64,000 nucleotides of DNA, taken from Oenanthe sinensis. Taxonomy: Eukaryota; Streptophyta; Magnoliopsida; Apiales; Apiaceae. Location: assembly GCA_028671895.1 (NCBI GenBank), contig CM053806.1:21029001-21093000 (forward strand). Direction: 5' to 3'. Within the stretch, counting starts at the first letter, position 1; each line of letters opens with the position of its first letter. Below are positions 47,594 through 60,486 of this stretch, piece by piece. Below the pieces are notes generated by a model, which worked only from the letters and a program-made list of their open reading frames with translations, did no database searches and was not told the DNA's origin. A program made the position numbers and the translations under genes.

Positions 47594-48377
47594 AAATCAA
47601 TTTGATTTTTTTTGGATGTGTGCAGGGAAAAAGGAAGAATCTTTGGTACTTCGACAGTGGGTGTTCAAGACACATGACTGGAGATAAATCCCTGTTCACA
47701 TAGTTTGAGGAGAGAACTGGCCCTGGAGTGACTTTTGGAGATTATAGCAAGGGCTACACCATGGGATATGGCTTGATTTTAAAAGAAAATGTCATCATAA
47801 AACCTGTTGCATTAGTTGATGGTTTAAGACACAATCTATTAAGCATTAGTCAACTATGTAACAATGAAAATAAAGTATGCTTCAAAACAGAAGCATGCAT
47901 AATTTCTAGCAAGATAGATGGAAGCCTAGCGATGACTGGTAACAGAAAAAGAACTGTGTACATAGCTGATTTGAATTCAACAAATGCAGATTTAATGACT
48001 TGTCTTCTTTCAAAAGTAAGTACAGATGAGAGTTGGATATGGCATAAGAAGTTAGTTCACTTAAATTTCAAATCTATGAATCAATTGGTCGAGAAAAATC
48101 AAGTGAGAGGATTACCACTGATAGAATTTGTCAAGGATGGATTGTGTGATGTTTGTCAAAAAGGGAAACAAAGAAAAATATCATTCAAATCTAAATTGGA
48201 ATCATCAATTGAGAAACCACTTGAGCTATTATAAATGGATCTATTTGGCCCTGTTAATATCATCTCCATTGCAAAGAAAAAGTATGCCCTAGTCAGTGTG
48301 GATGATTTCTCAAGATTCTCTTGGACTTATTTCTTACATTCAAAGGATGAAGCAAGTGAACTCATCATCAAGCACAT
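47594..48377 (+). pseudogene. copia protease and integrase N-terminus (element A)
   Basis: WYFDSGCSRHMTG (about 47640-47680) is the aspartic protease active site of copia pol. After a TAG near 47700 the frame 47728-48234 reads through LVDGLRHNLLSISQLC and the integrase zinc-binding region with WIWHKKLVHLNFKSMNQL and LCDVCQKGKQ (HHCC type). After another stop at 48232 comes the start of the catalytic core, MDLFGPVN...YALVSVDDFSRFSW, with the first catalytic Asp. The frame is cut at 48377 by the LTR of element B. The remaining integrase and RT of A are not in the window. Confidence 0.85.
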
Positions 48378-49697
48378 TGTAAAGCATAATGTAATGTAAT
48401 ATGTAATAGGGATAACGATAACTCAACTAAGAAACAAAGATAATCAAATAATACTAATATGCAACACATGAACCCAAAAGGACATGTAAATAAGAATCAT
48501 ACATACATCATTGCAGAACATTCAAGATGAAAGGCTTACTGAACGTCAGCGATAGAAGTTTATTAATATCTTTAGGCCTCAGCAACAAATAAGAATTCAG
48601 AAGATTTCATATAAAGATAGTGTAATGATTTGAGTAAATGTCAAAGGGTTTCAGTGATAAGAAACAATGCAATAGTTCAAGGTTAATCAGCTGAAACAGA
48701 ACAGAAGTCAAGAGAATTCAATTCAGTGTTAGTCATTTGTGAACCAGACCAGCGCACTAAGCGTCAGCACAACAAGAAAAGATTTGTCTTGATATATAAG
48801 AAGAAAATCAGTTGATCAATCCAGAAAAGTGGAAACCAAGTGGTAAATTCTTCAAGCATCTCAAGAAATTGTTTAAGGAAAGTATTACTACATGTGGTGG
48901 CTCTTGTACTCTTGAAGCACTCTACAGGCGCAACAAAGATACAAAGGCGTAATATAAATTTATTTTAGCGCAAGGAAACATAATTCTAAGTTTCTAAGTA
49001 TTTTTATGGCGCCTACACAAAGGATGCAGAGTGTAGGCGCAATAAAATACTTTCCTTGGTGTCTAGTAGAGTTAAAGGAGCAAGAAAATCAAATGGACAT
49101 GTTTGTTGCGCCTATACAGTGTGTCTAGAGTATAGGCGCAACAAACAAGTCACTAGGCGCAACTAAGGAAACAAGCAGAAAAGACTAAGGGAAGGTTTTG
49201 GTGGCGCCTCTACAAGGCAAGTGGTGTAGTGGCACAACTAACAAGTCAGAGGCGCAACTAACAAGTCAAAGGAAATATTTAGTGGTGCCTGTACACCATA
49301 TGCAATCTTCAAATGCAACAAAGGACTTGCATTGTTAGAAAATCAATTCATTTGATTTCCAAGAAGTCTACACAAATATATGGGTTTAATTCAAAAGGAT
49401 TAGAGTGTTTTTTCTTCAGAAAACTCAACAAACTTACGGGAGCTCCATTAAAGCCAAGCATTAAACATCTACAATAATTTTTGTTGTAATATTGGTTGAT
49501 CCCATAGAAGCTAATCATTTGATTAGAAGTGTAGCACCTCAGGGATTTAATAATATATCTTTATTTCCCCGAATCGTTGTGTTTCATTTATTACCATTTT
49601 TATATCTTAAACACACAAACACTTAATCTGCAATTAAACGAAAATCTACCAACATCATATTCGACCCCCTCCTTCTATGATAATTTAGGACCTAACA
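48378..49697 (+). repeat. 5' LTR of element B
   Basis: It ends ...gacctaaca just before a PBS and has the pre-terminal cgaccccctccttctatg block. The start is placed at tgtaaagcataatg by comparison with the 3' LTR (both continue ..gataactcaac). Its body shares cagaacagaagtc..gaattcaattcagtg with 61390-61430. The part 48910-49310 carries ggcgcc/ggcgcaacaaa repeats. A TATA-like acaaatatatggg lies near 49373-49385. Confidence 0.8.
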
Positions 49698-49699
49698 AT

Positions 49700-49711
49700 T
49701 GGTATTAGAGC
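49700..49711 (+). other. primer binding site of element B
   Basis: TGGTATTAGAGC, one mismatch from the initiator-tRNA-Met site, two bases after the LTR end. Confidence 0.85.
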
Positions 49712-49984
49712 TTGTTGATTGATGTTACAAATCAAGATCCAAAAATAGTTTTTCAAAAAAGTGAATTTTTAGATCTAGAAAAATTTATATTGAAATTTCT
49801 TTATTTTTAAAGAAAATTCAATTTCGAATTTTTTTAAGATTTAAATCCACTAATTTTTTAAAAAAACTATCAATCGTCAAGAATTCGAATTAAAATTTTA
49901 TTTCTCAAAATTTAATTTTTATTCGAATTGATTTTAATTTTTAAGAAATTAATTATTTCTTGAGATTTAAAATTCTTCATAATC

Positions 49985-50695
49985 ATGAGTACCCAAAAAC
50001 TTAGTAGCATTTAAATCTCAGCCTTTGATAAAAATGAATACATTTTATGGAAGAAGAAGATGTCCACTTTCATTAAATCTGTTAATTCTCAATACATGGG
50101 AATTTCGGAAAATGGACCCTATGTACCTCATAAGCTAACACCAAAAACAGTTTCAGATGACGGAGAACAGATTCCTCAAGGATTTACCCCAAAGGAGCCT
50201 TCAGAGTACACTAACACTGATAAAGATAGAGTTGCATGGGATAACCATCTTCAATGTATCCTAATGAATTCACTGGACACAACAATGATGAATCAAGTGA
50301 TTAATTGCACGAGTGCCAAACAAATGTGAGATACGATTGATCTGCTAATGGAAGGTACAACAGAAGTGAAGTAGAATAGGCTGGATATTCTTACATCCCA
50401 GTACGAAGCTTTCAAGTCACTACCAGGAGAAAGTATCACTCAAGTTCTTGAGAGATACAATAAATTGTTGAATGACTTGTCACTGCATGGGAAGGCCTAC
50501 TCACGTAGGGAGATCAAGAGAAAATTTATGTTGACACTGTCAGCGCATCTTGAACACAAAATCTCTGCCATCAGAAAGAGAAGTGACATAAATGACATGT
50601 CCATTGAAATTCTATATGAAAGCTCAAAACTCATGAAATGGAGTAAGAGCAAAGACAGATCATTTATGGTTCAGGAACAGTGGACAGTAAGAATA
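49985..50695 (+). pseudogene. SIRE-type gag, N-terminal part (element B)
   Basis: ATG at 49985 starts MSTQKLSS, soon interrupted by a TAA. The frame continues ISAFDKNEYILWKKKMSTF, ENGPYVPHKLTPKTV, WDNHLQCILMNSLDTTMMNQ (50060-50329), and after two more stops SQYEAFKSLPGESITQVLER and IKRKFMLTLSAHLEHKISAI to about 50690. This is the gag helical domain of a second SIRE-type lineage, more divergent from element A. A reversed solo LTR follows. Confidence 0.8.
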
Positions 50696-52215
50696 TGTTG
50701 GGATTCGGGCATATATACGCAGCGAAATTACGCTAAATAATAAAAAAATAGCAAATCCTAAACGCAGGATCCGTGTATAATTGGCGGATGATTATGGAGA
50801 ATCAGATGTGTACCTTATTAAAGGTTTCCTTATGATGATTATAGAGGTCCAGAAGTGATGAATCACAGCAGCCCTTCACAAAGATCTGTTTTCTATCGGT
50901 ATCCACACGAACGTCGTATCGTCTAACGATCACCGAAGTTAGGTACTAGCATGTTTCTGCCTCTTTGTTTCTCTCTTTCTCTAGCCTCTGAAAAACGTAG
51001 AGCTGCTAGGGTTTTTCTCAAAACGAATTTATAAAACTGTTAATCCTAAACTATACATCTTTATGTATATATAGGGGATAGAGGGACTGGGGCCAAAACC
51101 CTAATCTGATTGGTCCTTTTTAAAACTCATTCAGATTTCAGATTTATATTATTATTATTAAATTCGAATTCTAAAATGTATATAATTAATCAAGTCTCAC
51201 TTAATTAATTAAATAAATAAATTCGAATTAATAATAATAACAGTATTTAAATTCATAATTTAAATAACACTCCGTTTAAACGTTCTTTGTGTGTGACCCT
51301 ATAGGTTATTATTACGTTGACAATAATTTTATTTCTTAATATTAAAATTATAAACAATGAGTGGCATCTAGTAATACATCATTGCTACCCAAGTAATAAT
51401 AATAATTGGTGATTCAATTAAACCTTTCGTGAATAATGTACAATGTAATACAATCCCTTTAACCTTATATTATAGATTAAACTCGAGGCATGTATTGTGT
51501 CATCCTCTTCAACGTTTAATCCAGGTTTCCTTGATTAATGAGTAGACTATTAATCAAATCAATATTTGAGCATGGCCATGCATTTTATAGTCTCACTCAA
51601 TCAAGAGGCCAATAATATCACTCCTAAAATAGGAGGGTTAAATCCTATATCTATCATTCATATTTCTCATACGATTCATAGCATACCCAATGTCCACCTT
51701 TATCATTACCCGGTTAAAGGTAATTTTGAGTGTAATCAAAGTATATTAATTCTCGTATAGAAATATAATGATTTCAAGTCAAATGATCATTACATCATTA
51801 TCACAGTGAGAATTTCTTATGACACTTATTAACATGTAGATTCTCACAGCGGGTCTCTCCAGTGCCATGTATTGAGACATGCACTTATGTTCTTGACTTT
51901 AGTATCACCATACCTATGACCAATGAGATGTGGTCATCAGTCAACAAACATTCTAGTCTAATTGCATTATTATTGTCCTTAAATAATAATACTCGACTAT
52001 GAACTTTTAGAAATATAATACTATTCATATAATCTCATTTTTAAGTCACATACTTAAAGATATATAATTCGCATTAATATTCCAAGGACATTTATTATGC
52101 TTTCAGTTTATAACGCAGTAAATAAAGACATAATAAATATTAATTAAATAATCAAGTAAATATAATCCTTAATTGTTTATCATAAAGTATTGTCTCTAGG
52201 ACACCAACACTAACA
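50696..52215 (-). repeat. solo LTR (1.5 kb) of the element-C family with perfect target duplication
   Basis: Plus-strand limits are tgttgggattcgggc and ...ccaacactaaca. The five bases gaata stand immediately before (50691-50695) and after (52216-52220). It is the complement of the LTRs of element C in overall sequence, including gcaggatccgtg and ggacccatag-type blocks. No internal sequence is present. Confidence 0.92.
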
Positions 52216-52430
52216 GAATACAACACTGTTGGAAACTACAGCACTTGTAGCCAAAAATTTTGTTGTCATAGACACCAATATAGAAAAACCTGTAACTGAG
52301 AAAGAAGAGATTCTAGAAGCTAAATTTTCAGAGAATGCTCAAGCAGGTGATGAAGATGACTTCTACTCAATGGAAAAACTTGAACAGCTGGAAAATAAGA
52401 CAATGGCCTATATGGCAAAAAAGTTCAAGA
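52216..52430 (+). pseudogene. element B gag continuation after the solo LTR
   Basis: The frame resumes with LLETTALVAKNFVVIDTNIE, acidic DEDDFYSMEKLEQLENKT and MAYMAKKFK, the typical stretch before a gag zinc knuckle. It is cut at 52430 by the 5' LTR of element C. No later part of gag and no pol of B is found on the far side. Confidence 0.78.
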
Positions 52431-53963
52431 TGTTAGTAATTGTGCTCTAGAGACAATACTTTTTATATTTTAAGGAAAATATTTATTATTAAGGATTATG
52501 TTTTATTAATTATTATTTATTTATTATGTTTTATTTACTGCGTAATAAATTAAAAGCATAATAAATATCCTCGGAATTTTGATACGTATTATATATCTTT
52601 AAGTATGTGACTTAAAAATGAGATTATATGAATAGTATCTTATTCCTAAAATTCTCTAGTCGAGTATTATTATTTAAGGATAATAATAATGCACAAAGAC
52701 TAGTATGTTTTTTGACAGAAGACCACATCTCATTGGTCATAGGTATGGTGATACTAAAGTCAAGAACATAAGTGCATGTCTCAATGCATGGCACTGGAAT
52801 GACCCGCCGTGAGATTCTACATGTTAAATAAGTGTCATAAGTAATTCTCACTGTGATAATGGTGTAATGATCCTTAGACCTGAATCATTATATTTCTATA
52901 CGAGAATTAATATACTTTGATTACATTAAAAGTTACCTTTGACCGGTTGATGATAAAAGTGGACACTGGGTATATTATGAATCGTATGAGAAATATGAAT
53001 AATATAGATGGGATTTAATCCTCCTAATTTTAGGAGTGATATTATTGGCCTCTTGTTTGAGTGAGACTATGAAATGCACGGCCGTGCTCAAATGTTGATT
53101 TGATTTTAATAGTCTACTCATCAATCAAGAAAATAAAGATTAAATTATGAAGAGGATGACACGAGACATGCCTTGAGTTTAATCTATAATATCAAGATTA
53201 AAGGGATTATATTACATGGAACATTATTCACGAAAGGCTTAATCGAATCACCGATTTATTATTATTACTTGGGTAGCAATGATGTATTACTAGATGCCGC
53301 TAATTGTTTACAATTTTAATTAGAAATTAAAATTGTTGCCAACGTAATAATAACCTACAGGGTCACACACAAAGAACGCTTGAAGGAGAAATAATTTAAA
53401 TTAAATAAGTCATTTATTTTATTTATAATATTAATTAAGTATGACTTAATTAATTATATAAATAGAATAAATGAATTATTTAAACTAATTCCAAAATTAA
53501 TAATTAATTAATTAAGTGAGACTTAATTAAATAATTTAGAATTTGGATTAGTATTAATTATAATTAGATTATAATTAGAAAACTTATTCATCTCTCTATA
53601 TAATCTCTTTATGGGCAGATAAAATTAAAGAGACATATTTTTACTAAAACCCTAGCCGTTTTGAGAAAAGAGGAAGATAGAGAGAGAGAAGCAGTTTTTG
53701 GGTGCTAGTACACATCAATCCTTCATGAAAAGTTTTCGTGTGGATACCGTAGAGCGTAGATCGCGAGAGTGGGATACGTGGTGATTAAAAAAGTTTTGGA
53801 CCTCCATTAATCTTCCATTAATGAACTGTTAAAGCTTCTAAAGGTATTTATTCTTTATCTCCGAATTAAATCTTTTGTTTTCGCATGGATCCTGCGGAGG
53901 GTTTCGCTATTTTGATTTATTTTTCGCGTTTATTCCGCTGCGTTTGTGCCTCGAAACCCTTCA
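52431..53963 (+). repeat. 5' LTR of element C (1533 bp)
   Basis: TGTTAGTAATTGTGCTC to ...GAAACCCTTCA. A TATA-like ctctatataatc lies near 53595-53606. It matches 58939-60486 base for base over long stretches with scattered substitutions. Confidence 0.95.
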
Positions 53964-53964
53964 A

Positions 53965-53976
53965 TGGTATCAGAGC
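53965..53976 (+). other. tRNA-Met primer binding site of element C
   Basis: TGGTATCAGAGC one base after the LTR end. Confidence 0.93.
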
Positions 53977-55910
53977 TACTTGCGAAACGTTTTAATTCGG
54001 TTATGTGCTTAATAGTTTTCGATATGTAAGCATGTATGCGATCTATCATGATTTTGTATTGATACAATATGTATATGTTTTATATATTATGAATATATGA
54101 TATTCATATGATGTATAATCATGTGATGATTGTGTGTATTGATGTATGTATATAATACATGTTTGTTCTTATTAATGAGAATCGTATTCGATACGAATTC
54201 TGAAACGGCTGCCGTAGATTTTCTGAAATCTGTGTCCGTTATCGTATATGTATGTATATATTATGAATATATGATATTAATGTGATGTATAATAATGTGA
54301 TGATTATATGTATCACTGTGTACGTATATATGATATATTCTTGTTCTTGTTATGGGGATTGTATATAATACGATTTCCGAAACATCGTCAGATTTGATGA
54401 AATCTGATTGCCGGATCTAATTTTTGCAAACGATATGTGTTTTCTGACAGGTTTGTAAGGCGTTTGACGTCGTTAAGGGCCTCGAAATAGCGATTTATTA
54501 TCTTCAGAAATCTGTTTTTAATTTTCTGAAATTTTGAAATTTGTTATATATGATTATATGATATGTTTATATAAACTTAGATATATTATATGTTGTATGT
54601 GATAGCATGGTGGATGGTTATGGCCTAAAGACCCATAGTATAGTGGTTTTGATTTATGGTTTTGGTTTCTAAATACGACTTGCATGTCGTTTATTCATTA
54701 TAATTTAATTATCTCGAATGTAACTCGAGTTCTTCTTGTAATTTTATTAGAATAGTTTTATTTTTATTATTCAATGTAATTATCAATGAAGACTTCCAAG
54801 CAAGGAGGCGATCCAAAAGGGGATGTTGGAGCAATGAAGAAAGAAGACATGTAATAGATAGTATTTTAAAACCACCATAGACTGACCTTGATATTTCCAT
54901 TAGCTTGGAAAGATCACATAGGATGGGGCCATAACCAAACACGTTTAATTTACGCACATTACACATATGTATATGATTGCATATGTTAGTATGTATGCGT
55001 AGATATAATCGAGATGCATGCTTAATATTGATTAATCATGTATGTATTAGATACGACACCCATGTCATATTTGCTTAAGAAAGATAAAATCTGTAACGAT
55101 TCAAGATTTTAAAATTGAACAAACGATCATGATATTTTTGTGTTTATGAACACGGTATTAAATATGAATTTTCTTTTTCTGATATGGGGAGATTTTGTCA
55201 AAAGCGGATTATTAGTTTAATTCGTAAGGAAGTTGGGTTTTAAGTGAGACCGCTTGTGACTTCTCCGACGACCTGGAAATCAATCCATTGAAGAATATTG
55301 AAATGAATTATTTGATCAAGGAAAAATTGAGAATCTCTTTATGATGGGATCATGATCGTTAAAATAAACAATAAAAATCCCTAAATACATATTAAGTTAA
55401 TTGGATGCCTTCCAATGTTTAATACTCGTCAAGATCTAGATTGAGAAGGAGTGGGCTTGCCAAAGCAAGGTGCTTTTATCAATCATGGGAAGACGTGATA
55501 AGTAAGTGTACTTAGTTTATTGAAACATTGGGTCTAACTTAACTAAATCATCACAATAGGATTGTGGGTTTAGAGGCATAGAGTTTGGTGAGATTTATTG
55601 GATAAATGTGTACAAAGGGTTGTTCCACCAAACTTTCCAAGAGTTATATTTGATATAATCGACAAATGTTGTCTACCTAAATAGTCATGTTTTGAGTGCA
55701 TTAGCCAACTCTATCTTAAAACATGGATGAAATATGGATCTTGGCTCACTAGAAAGATTTTAAGAAATATTTTCCGAATTAATAGTTAGGGCTATTAGTT
55801 TGACAAAAATAGTGGGAGGTATATGGTGATATACCATAATCACTTAAACACAATTAATATTAAATTTTCAATCTATTTTATTTTATACACTTTAATATTG
55901 TAGATATCAA
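53977..55910 (+). other. long untranslated leader of element C
   Basis: Nearly 2 kb between PBS and gag without a recognised ORF. It includes a near-repeat of tgatgtataat.atgtgatgat (about 54110 and 54282). Minus-strand frames near 54700-54970 have no motif. Confidence 0.5.
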
Positions 55911-56756
55911 ATGATAAACACAAACAACTTCTCTATGCGATCAGTTCTTGAGAAGGACAAGTTGACGAGAATATATTTCCTTGATTGACATAGGAGCTTG
56001 AGGATAGTCCTCGGACACCACGATGTTAGTCAAATCTCTTCCACTGCTCTTAAAGTTGAGAATGTAACATGTGCAAATCATAGTGCTTATTGGAAGCAAA
56101 TTGATGTTGCGACTGATGTTTCATGTCTCATGCTCACAAATATGTGTGCTGAGCTTAAGAAGCAACACGGGCATATATATGCTTATGAGACGATTGAGCA
56201 TAAGATATATTTGAAAATAAAAGGGCACTATACACTTACAAGTAGGGAGAGTGAGACCCGGTTACACCACATGTTCTAAAGATTATAGGGTATAATGAGT
56301 ACCTTTGATATTTTGGGTTTCCAGATTGGTCTGGAGACTTAGTTAGATTTGATCTTACAATCTTTGGACAAATATTATTCTTAGTTTGTTATGAACAATA
56401 AAATGAATAAGATTGGTAAAATACCCATTGAGTTGCTAAGTATGTTGAGAACTGCTGAAAGCAATATGATAAATGCATGAACTATTACTATATTGATGGT
56501 AAACATAGGGAATGCAAAAGGGAAAGGGAAATGGAAAGGCAAGGAGAAGATTTGATCTAGTTCTGTTGTCAAACCAAAGTCCAATCCCTAAAGTAGACTC
56601 TAAAGTCTGAATGAGGTGTTGATAAAGAAGACGATTGTCGCTTCTGTGGAAAATTGGGAGACTGGAAATTAAACTGTCATGATTATTTGGAAGATCTGAA
56701 AAAGATGATCAATAAGGGTCAAGCTTCAGGTATCGGGTTGGAATTGGAGTAAAAGT
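55911..56756 (+). pseudogene. copia gag of element C, broken
   Basis: ATG at 55911 begins MINTNNFSMRSVLEKDKL, the standard start of this copia gag type. It is followed, in shifting frames, by LRIVLGHHDV, CLMLTNMCAELKKQHGHI, YAYETIEH, a VTPHVLKIIGY-like block, IPIELLSMLRTAESNM and a zinc knuckle CRFCGKLGDWKLNC (56636-56677) in which the usual His is Asp. Several stops are present. Confidence 0.8.
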
Positions 56757-58034
56757 AGTTTCTCTAGTTAGAGGGACTCGTTACTTAACTTTTAGCCTAT
56801 AAGGAAAATTTAGAACTTGATAATTGTTAAAACGTGCTTGCAATTGACAGAGACATTATTTCAGTTTCTTGTTTGGAGAAGAAAGGCTTTTTCATTTTAA
56901 TTAAATAACAATAGTTGTTTATTCTATTTTGATGATGAGGCTTATAATGTTACACAACTAATTAACAATTTATATGTTCTAAAGTGACTCAAATCAAATA
57001 TTACCTTTGGCACTGTTGTTGAGGCCATATTAATGAGAAACGCATTTCCAGAATACATAAGGATGCATTCATGGATAAGTTTGATTATGAATTATACAAA
57101 ATGATGCGAATCTTGGTTTATTTGGCAAAATAACGAAAGCTCCTTTTACCGGACATGGTGAAGGGGTCATTGAACGAGTATGACTTATACATAGTGATGT
57201 ATGTGGTCATATGTATACGATGACAAAAGGTAGATTTTATAAACTTCATAAAATTTACTAATTATTTTAGTAGATACAGATATATGTATCTTTTGAAGAA
57301 CTAATCCGAATCATTTGAAAAGTTCAAAGACTATAAAGATGAAGTAGAAAATATCAAAGAAAAGTTTTTTTTGATAGGAGGGATCACACCTTGTTGGACA
57401 TGGTGCGATCAATGTTGAGTCAAGAAATCTTCCAATTAGTTTCTGGGATTGCACCCTAGAAACGGCTCCACATACACTTAACCGTGTTCCTACTAAAATG
57501 GTTCAAAAGACTCCTTATGAGATATGGACTAAGAAACGTCACAGCATGTCATTTATGAAAATTTAGGGATGTAAAGCGTTTGTGAAACAGGGGGTTATTC
57601 TTTCTATAATCCTTCCGAGAACAAAGTGTTTGTTGCTTGAACTGCTATGTTCCTCGAGAGAGATGCTCTCTAAGAAAGACAGTGGGAGGATAATAGATCT
57701 CGATGAAGTTCGAGACCCATATGATAACATTGAACCAATGGAGGAACCTAAGCAGAATGTACAAGAAAACAATATTGCTCAAGAAACACAGGTTGTTTGT
57801 AGGTCTGGTAGGATTCGCCATGAGCCCGAAAGATATTATGGATTTCTCTTGACTCAAGATGGTGATGTGATGCTTTTGGATGAAGATGAGCCTTTCACCT
57901 ACCAAGACGCTATGAACACTCCAGATTCTAAGAGATGGAACATTTATTTTCATGAAATAGTCAAAAAGAGTTTGACTTTATTCAGAATGAAGATGAAACT
58001 TGTGTTTCCAAGAAGTTTAGTGGGAGCCATGTGA
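56757..58034 (+). pseudogene. copia integrase and integrase-RT linker of element C, broken
   Basis: Pieces of integrase are visible from about 57040 (RISRIHKDAF), through a CX-rich segment and TDDFSRYG-like remnants, to TPYEIWTKKRHSM and IWGCKAFVKQ (57500-57595). The open frame 57582-58034 then gives the linker: CRSGRIRHEPERYYGFLLTQ, DEPFTYQDAMNTPDSKRW. After DSKRW the sequence jumps almost directly to the region just before YVDD. Confidence 0.78.
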
Positions 58035-58905
58035 CATTCCTAGTATTATATGTTGATGATATATTACTAATAGGGAATGACATTCCTTCTCTATAGACTG
58101 CGAAGACTTGGTTGAGAAATAATTTCTCTATGAAAGACTTAGGCGATGCGACCTATATATTAGGGATCAGGATCTATAGAGATAGATCAAGGAGATTGAT
58201 CGACCTAAGTTAGAGTACATACATTGACAAAGTTTTACATTGATTTCAAATGCAAAGAGGCTAAAATGGATATGTTCCAATGTCTCATGGGATAGTGATC
58301 TCAAAATAAAATTTGTCCTAAATCATTGGATGATAAGGACCGTATGAGTAAAGTTCCATATGCGTCAGCAATTGGTTTTATATATAATGTATGCAATGTT
58401 ATGTACTCGTCCTGATGTCTCGTATGCTTTAAGCATGACGAGTAGTTACCGGTCTAATCCAGATGAAGGTCACTGGACGGCAGTCAAGAATATTCTTAAG
58501 TACTTGAAGAAGACTAAAGATTCATTCTTGTTATATGGAGGAGATGTGAAACTAGTTATAAGAGGTTTCAGTGATGCTAGTTTCTAGACAGACAACGATG
58601 ATTTAATGTTTCTGTCTGGCTTTGTGTTTTATCTATTTTTATTGAGATGTTGTATGCTGGAATGGTTCACAGCAGAGACAGTTGTTGATTCTACAATAGA
58701 ACTTGAGTATATTGATGCTTGCGAAGCAGCCAAGGAGGTGTTTGGGCATGTACTTAGGAGATATCACCTAATTAATGAGATTAATGATCAAGGAGATATA
58801 CATATATGTAAAGTGCATACTAATAATAATATTGCAGACTCACTGACTAAAGGTTTTGTCGCAGCAGAAGCACGAAAGTCACACTAGTTCCATGAGTATT
58901 GGATA
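58020..58905 (+). pseudogene. copia RT C-terminal part and RNase H of element C, broken
   Basis: It starts FLVLYVDDILLIGND (YVDD at 58049-58060), then FSMKDLGDATYILGIRIYRD, an eroded segment, MLCTRPDVSYALSMTSSY, GHWTAVKNILKYLKKTKD, GFSDASF and remnants of RNase H (DSTIELEYIDACEAAKEV, NNIADSLTKG). Several stops (e.g. 58585-58587) interrupt it. The N-terminal two thirds of RT, from DVKTAFLNG to GLKQ, are missing. Confidence 0.85.
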
Positions 58906-58938
58906 CTTGGGTAATTGGCTCTAGTGCAAGTGGGAGAT

Positions 58939-60486
58939 TGTTAGTAATTGTGCTCTAGAGACAATACTTTTTATATTTTAAGGAAAATATTTATTATTAA
59001 GGATTATGTTTTATTGATTATTATTTATTTATTATGTTTTATTTACTGCGTAATAAATTGAAAACATAATAAATGTCCTTGGAATTTTGGTACGTATTAT
59101 ATATCTTTAAGTATGTGACTTAAAAATGAGATTATATGAATAGTATCTTATTCCTAAAATTCCCTAGTCGAGTATTATTATTTAAGGACAATAATAATGC
59201 ACAAAGACTAGTATGTTTCTTGACAGATGACCACATCTCATTGGTCATAGGTATAGTGATACTAAAGTCAAGAACACAAGTGCATGTATCAATGCATGGC
59301 ACTGGAATGACCCGCCGTGAGATTCTACATTTTAAATAAGTGTCATAAGTAATTCTCATTGTGATAATGGTGTAATGATCCTTGGACCTGAAATCATTAT
59401 ATTTCTATACGAGAATTAATATACTTTGATTACATTAAAAGTTACCTTTGACCGGGTGATGATAAAAGTGGACATTGGGTATATTATGAATCGTATGAGA
59501 AATATGAATGATCTAGATGTGATTTAATCCTCCTAATTTTAGGAGTGATATTATTGGCCTCTTGTTTGAGTGAGACTATGAAATGCACGGCCGTGCTCAA
59601 ATGTTGATTTGATTTTAATAGTCTACTCATCGATCAAGAAAATAAAGATTAAATTATGAAGAGGATGATACGAGACATGCCTTGAGTTTAATCTATAATA
59701 TCAAGATTAAGGGGATTATATTACATGGAACATTATTCACGAAAGGCTTAATCGAATCACATATTTATTATTATTACTTGGGTAGCAATGATGTATTACT
59801 AGATGCCGCTCATTGTTTACAATTTTAATTAGATATTAAAATTGTTACCAACGTAATAATAACCTACAGGGTCACACACAAAGAATGCTTGAAGGAGAAA
59901 TAATTTAAATTGTGAATTTAAATTAAATAAATAATTTATTTTATTTATGATATTAATTAAGTATGACTTAATTAATTATATAAATAGAATAAATGAATTA
60001 TTTAAACTAATTCCAAAATTAATAATTAATTAATTAAGTGAGACTTAATTAAATAATTTAGAATTGTGGATTAATTATAATTATAATTGGATTATAATTA
60101 GAAAACTTATTCCTCTCTCTATATAATCTCTTTATGGGCTGATTTAATTCAAGAGAAATAATTTTACTAAAACCCTAGCCGTTTTGAGAAAAGAGGAAGA
60201 TAGAGAGAGAGACGCAGTTTTTGGGTGCTAGTACACATCAATCCTTCATGAAAAGTGTTCGTGTGGATACCGTAGAGCGTAGATCGCGAGAGCGGGATAC
60301 GTGGTGATTAAACAAGCTTTGGACCTCTATTAATCTTCCATTAATGAGCTGTTAAAGCTTCTAAAGGTATTTATTCTTTATCTCCGAATTAAATCTTTTT
60401 TTTTCGCATGGATCCTGCAGAGGGTTTCGCTATTTTGATTTATTTTTCGCGTTTATTCCGCTGCGTTTGTGCCTCGAAACCCTTCA
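58939..60486 (+). repeat. 3' LTR of element C (1548 bp)
   Basis: It follows the purine tract gtgcaagtgggagat (58924-58938), starts TGTTAGTAATTGTGCTC and ends GAAACCCTTCA. Relative to the 5' LTR it has about 15 extra bases near 59910-59930 and scattered substitutions. Confidence 0.95.

Larger units (their letters stand above)
52431..60486 (+). mobile_element. Ty1/copia element C, two LTRs, degenerate
   Basis: 5' LTR 52431-53963, PBS 53965-53976, leader, gag, integrase, partial RT, RNase H, purine tract and 3' LTR 58939-60486. INT precedes RT, so it is copia, of a lineage different from A and B: long leader, gag starting NFSMRSVLEKDKL. Coding parts are riddled with stops. The RT core upstream of YVDD is deleted. 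Flanks (caaga before, ctatt after) do not match. Confidence 0.9.

Noticed and set aside
48910..49310. Regularly repeated short motifs resembling a CRISPR array
   Set aside because: Plant nuclear DNA; repeats are degenerate, form hairpins with each other, and lie inside an LTR that ends at a tRNA primer site.
54709..54966. Minus-strand frame of 85 codons in the leader of element C
   Set aside because: No motif, and it lies in the normally non-coding leader on the opposite strand.
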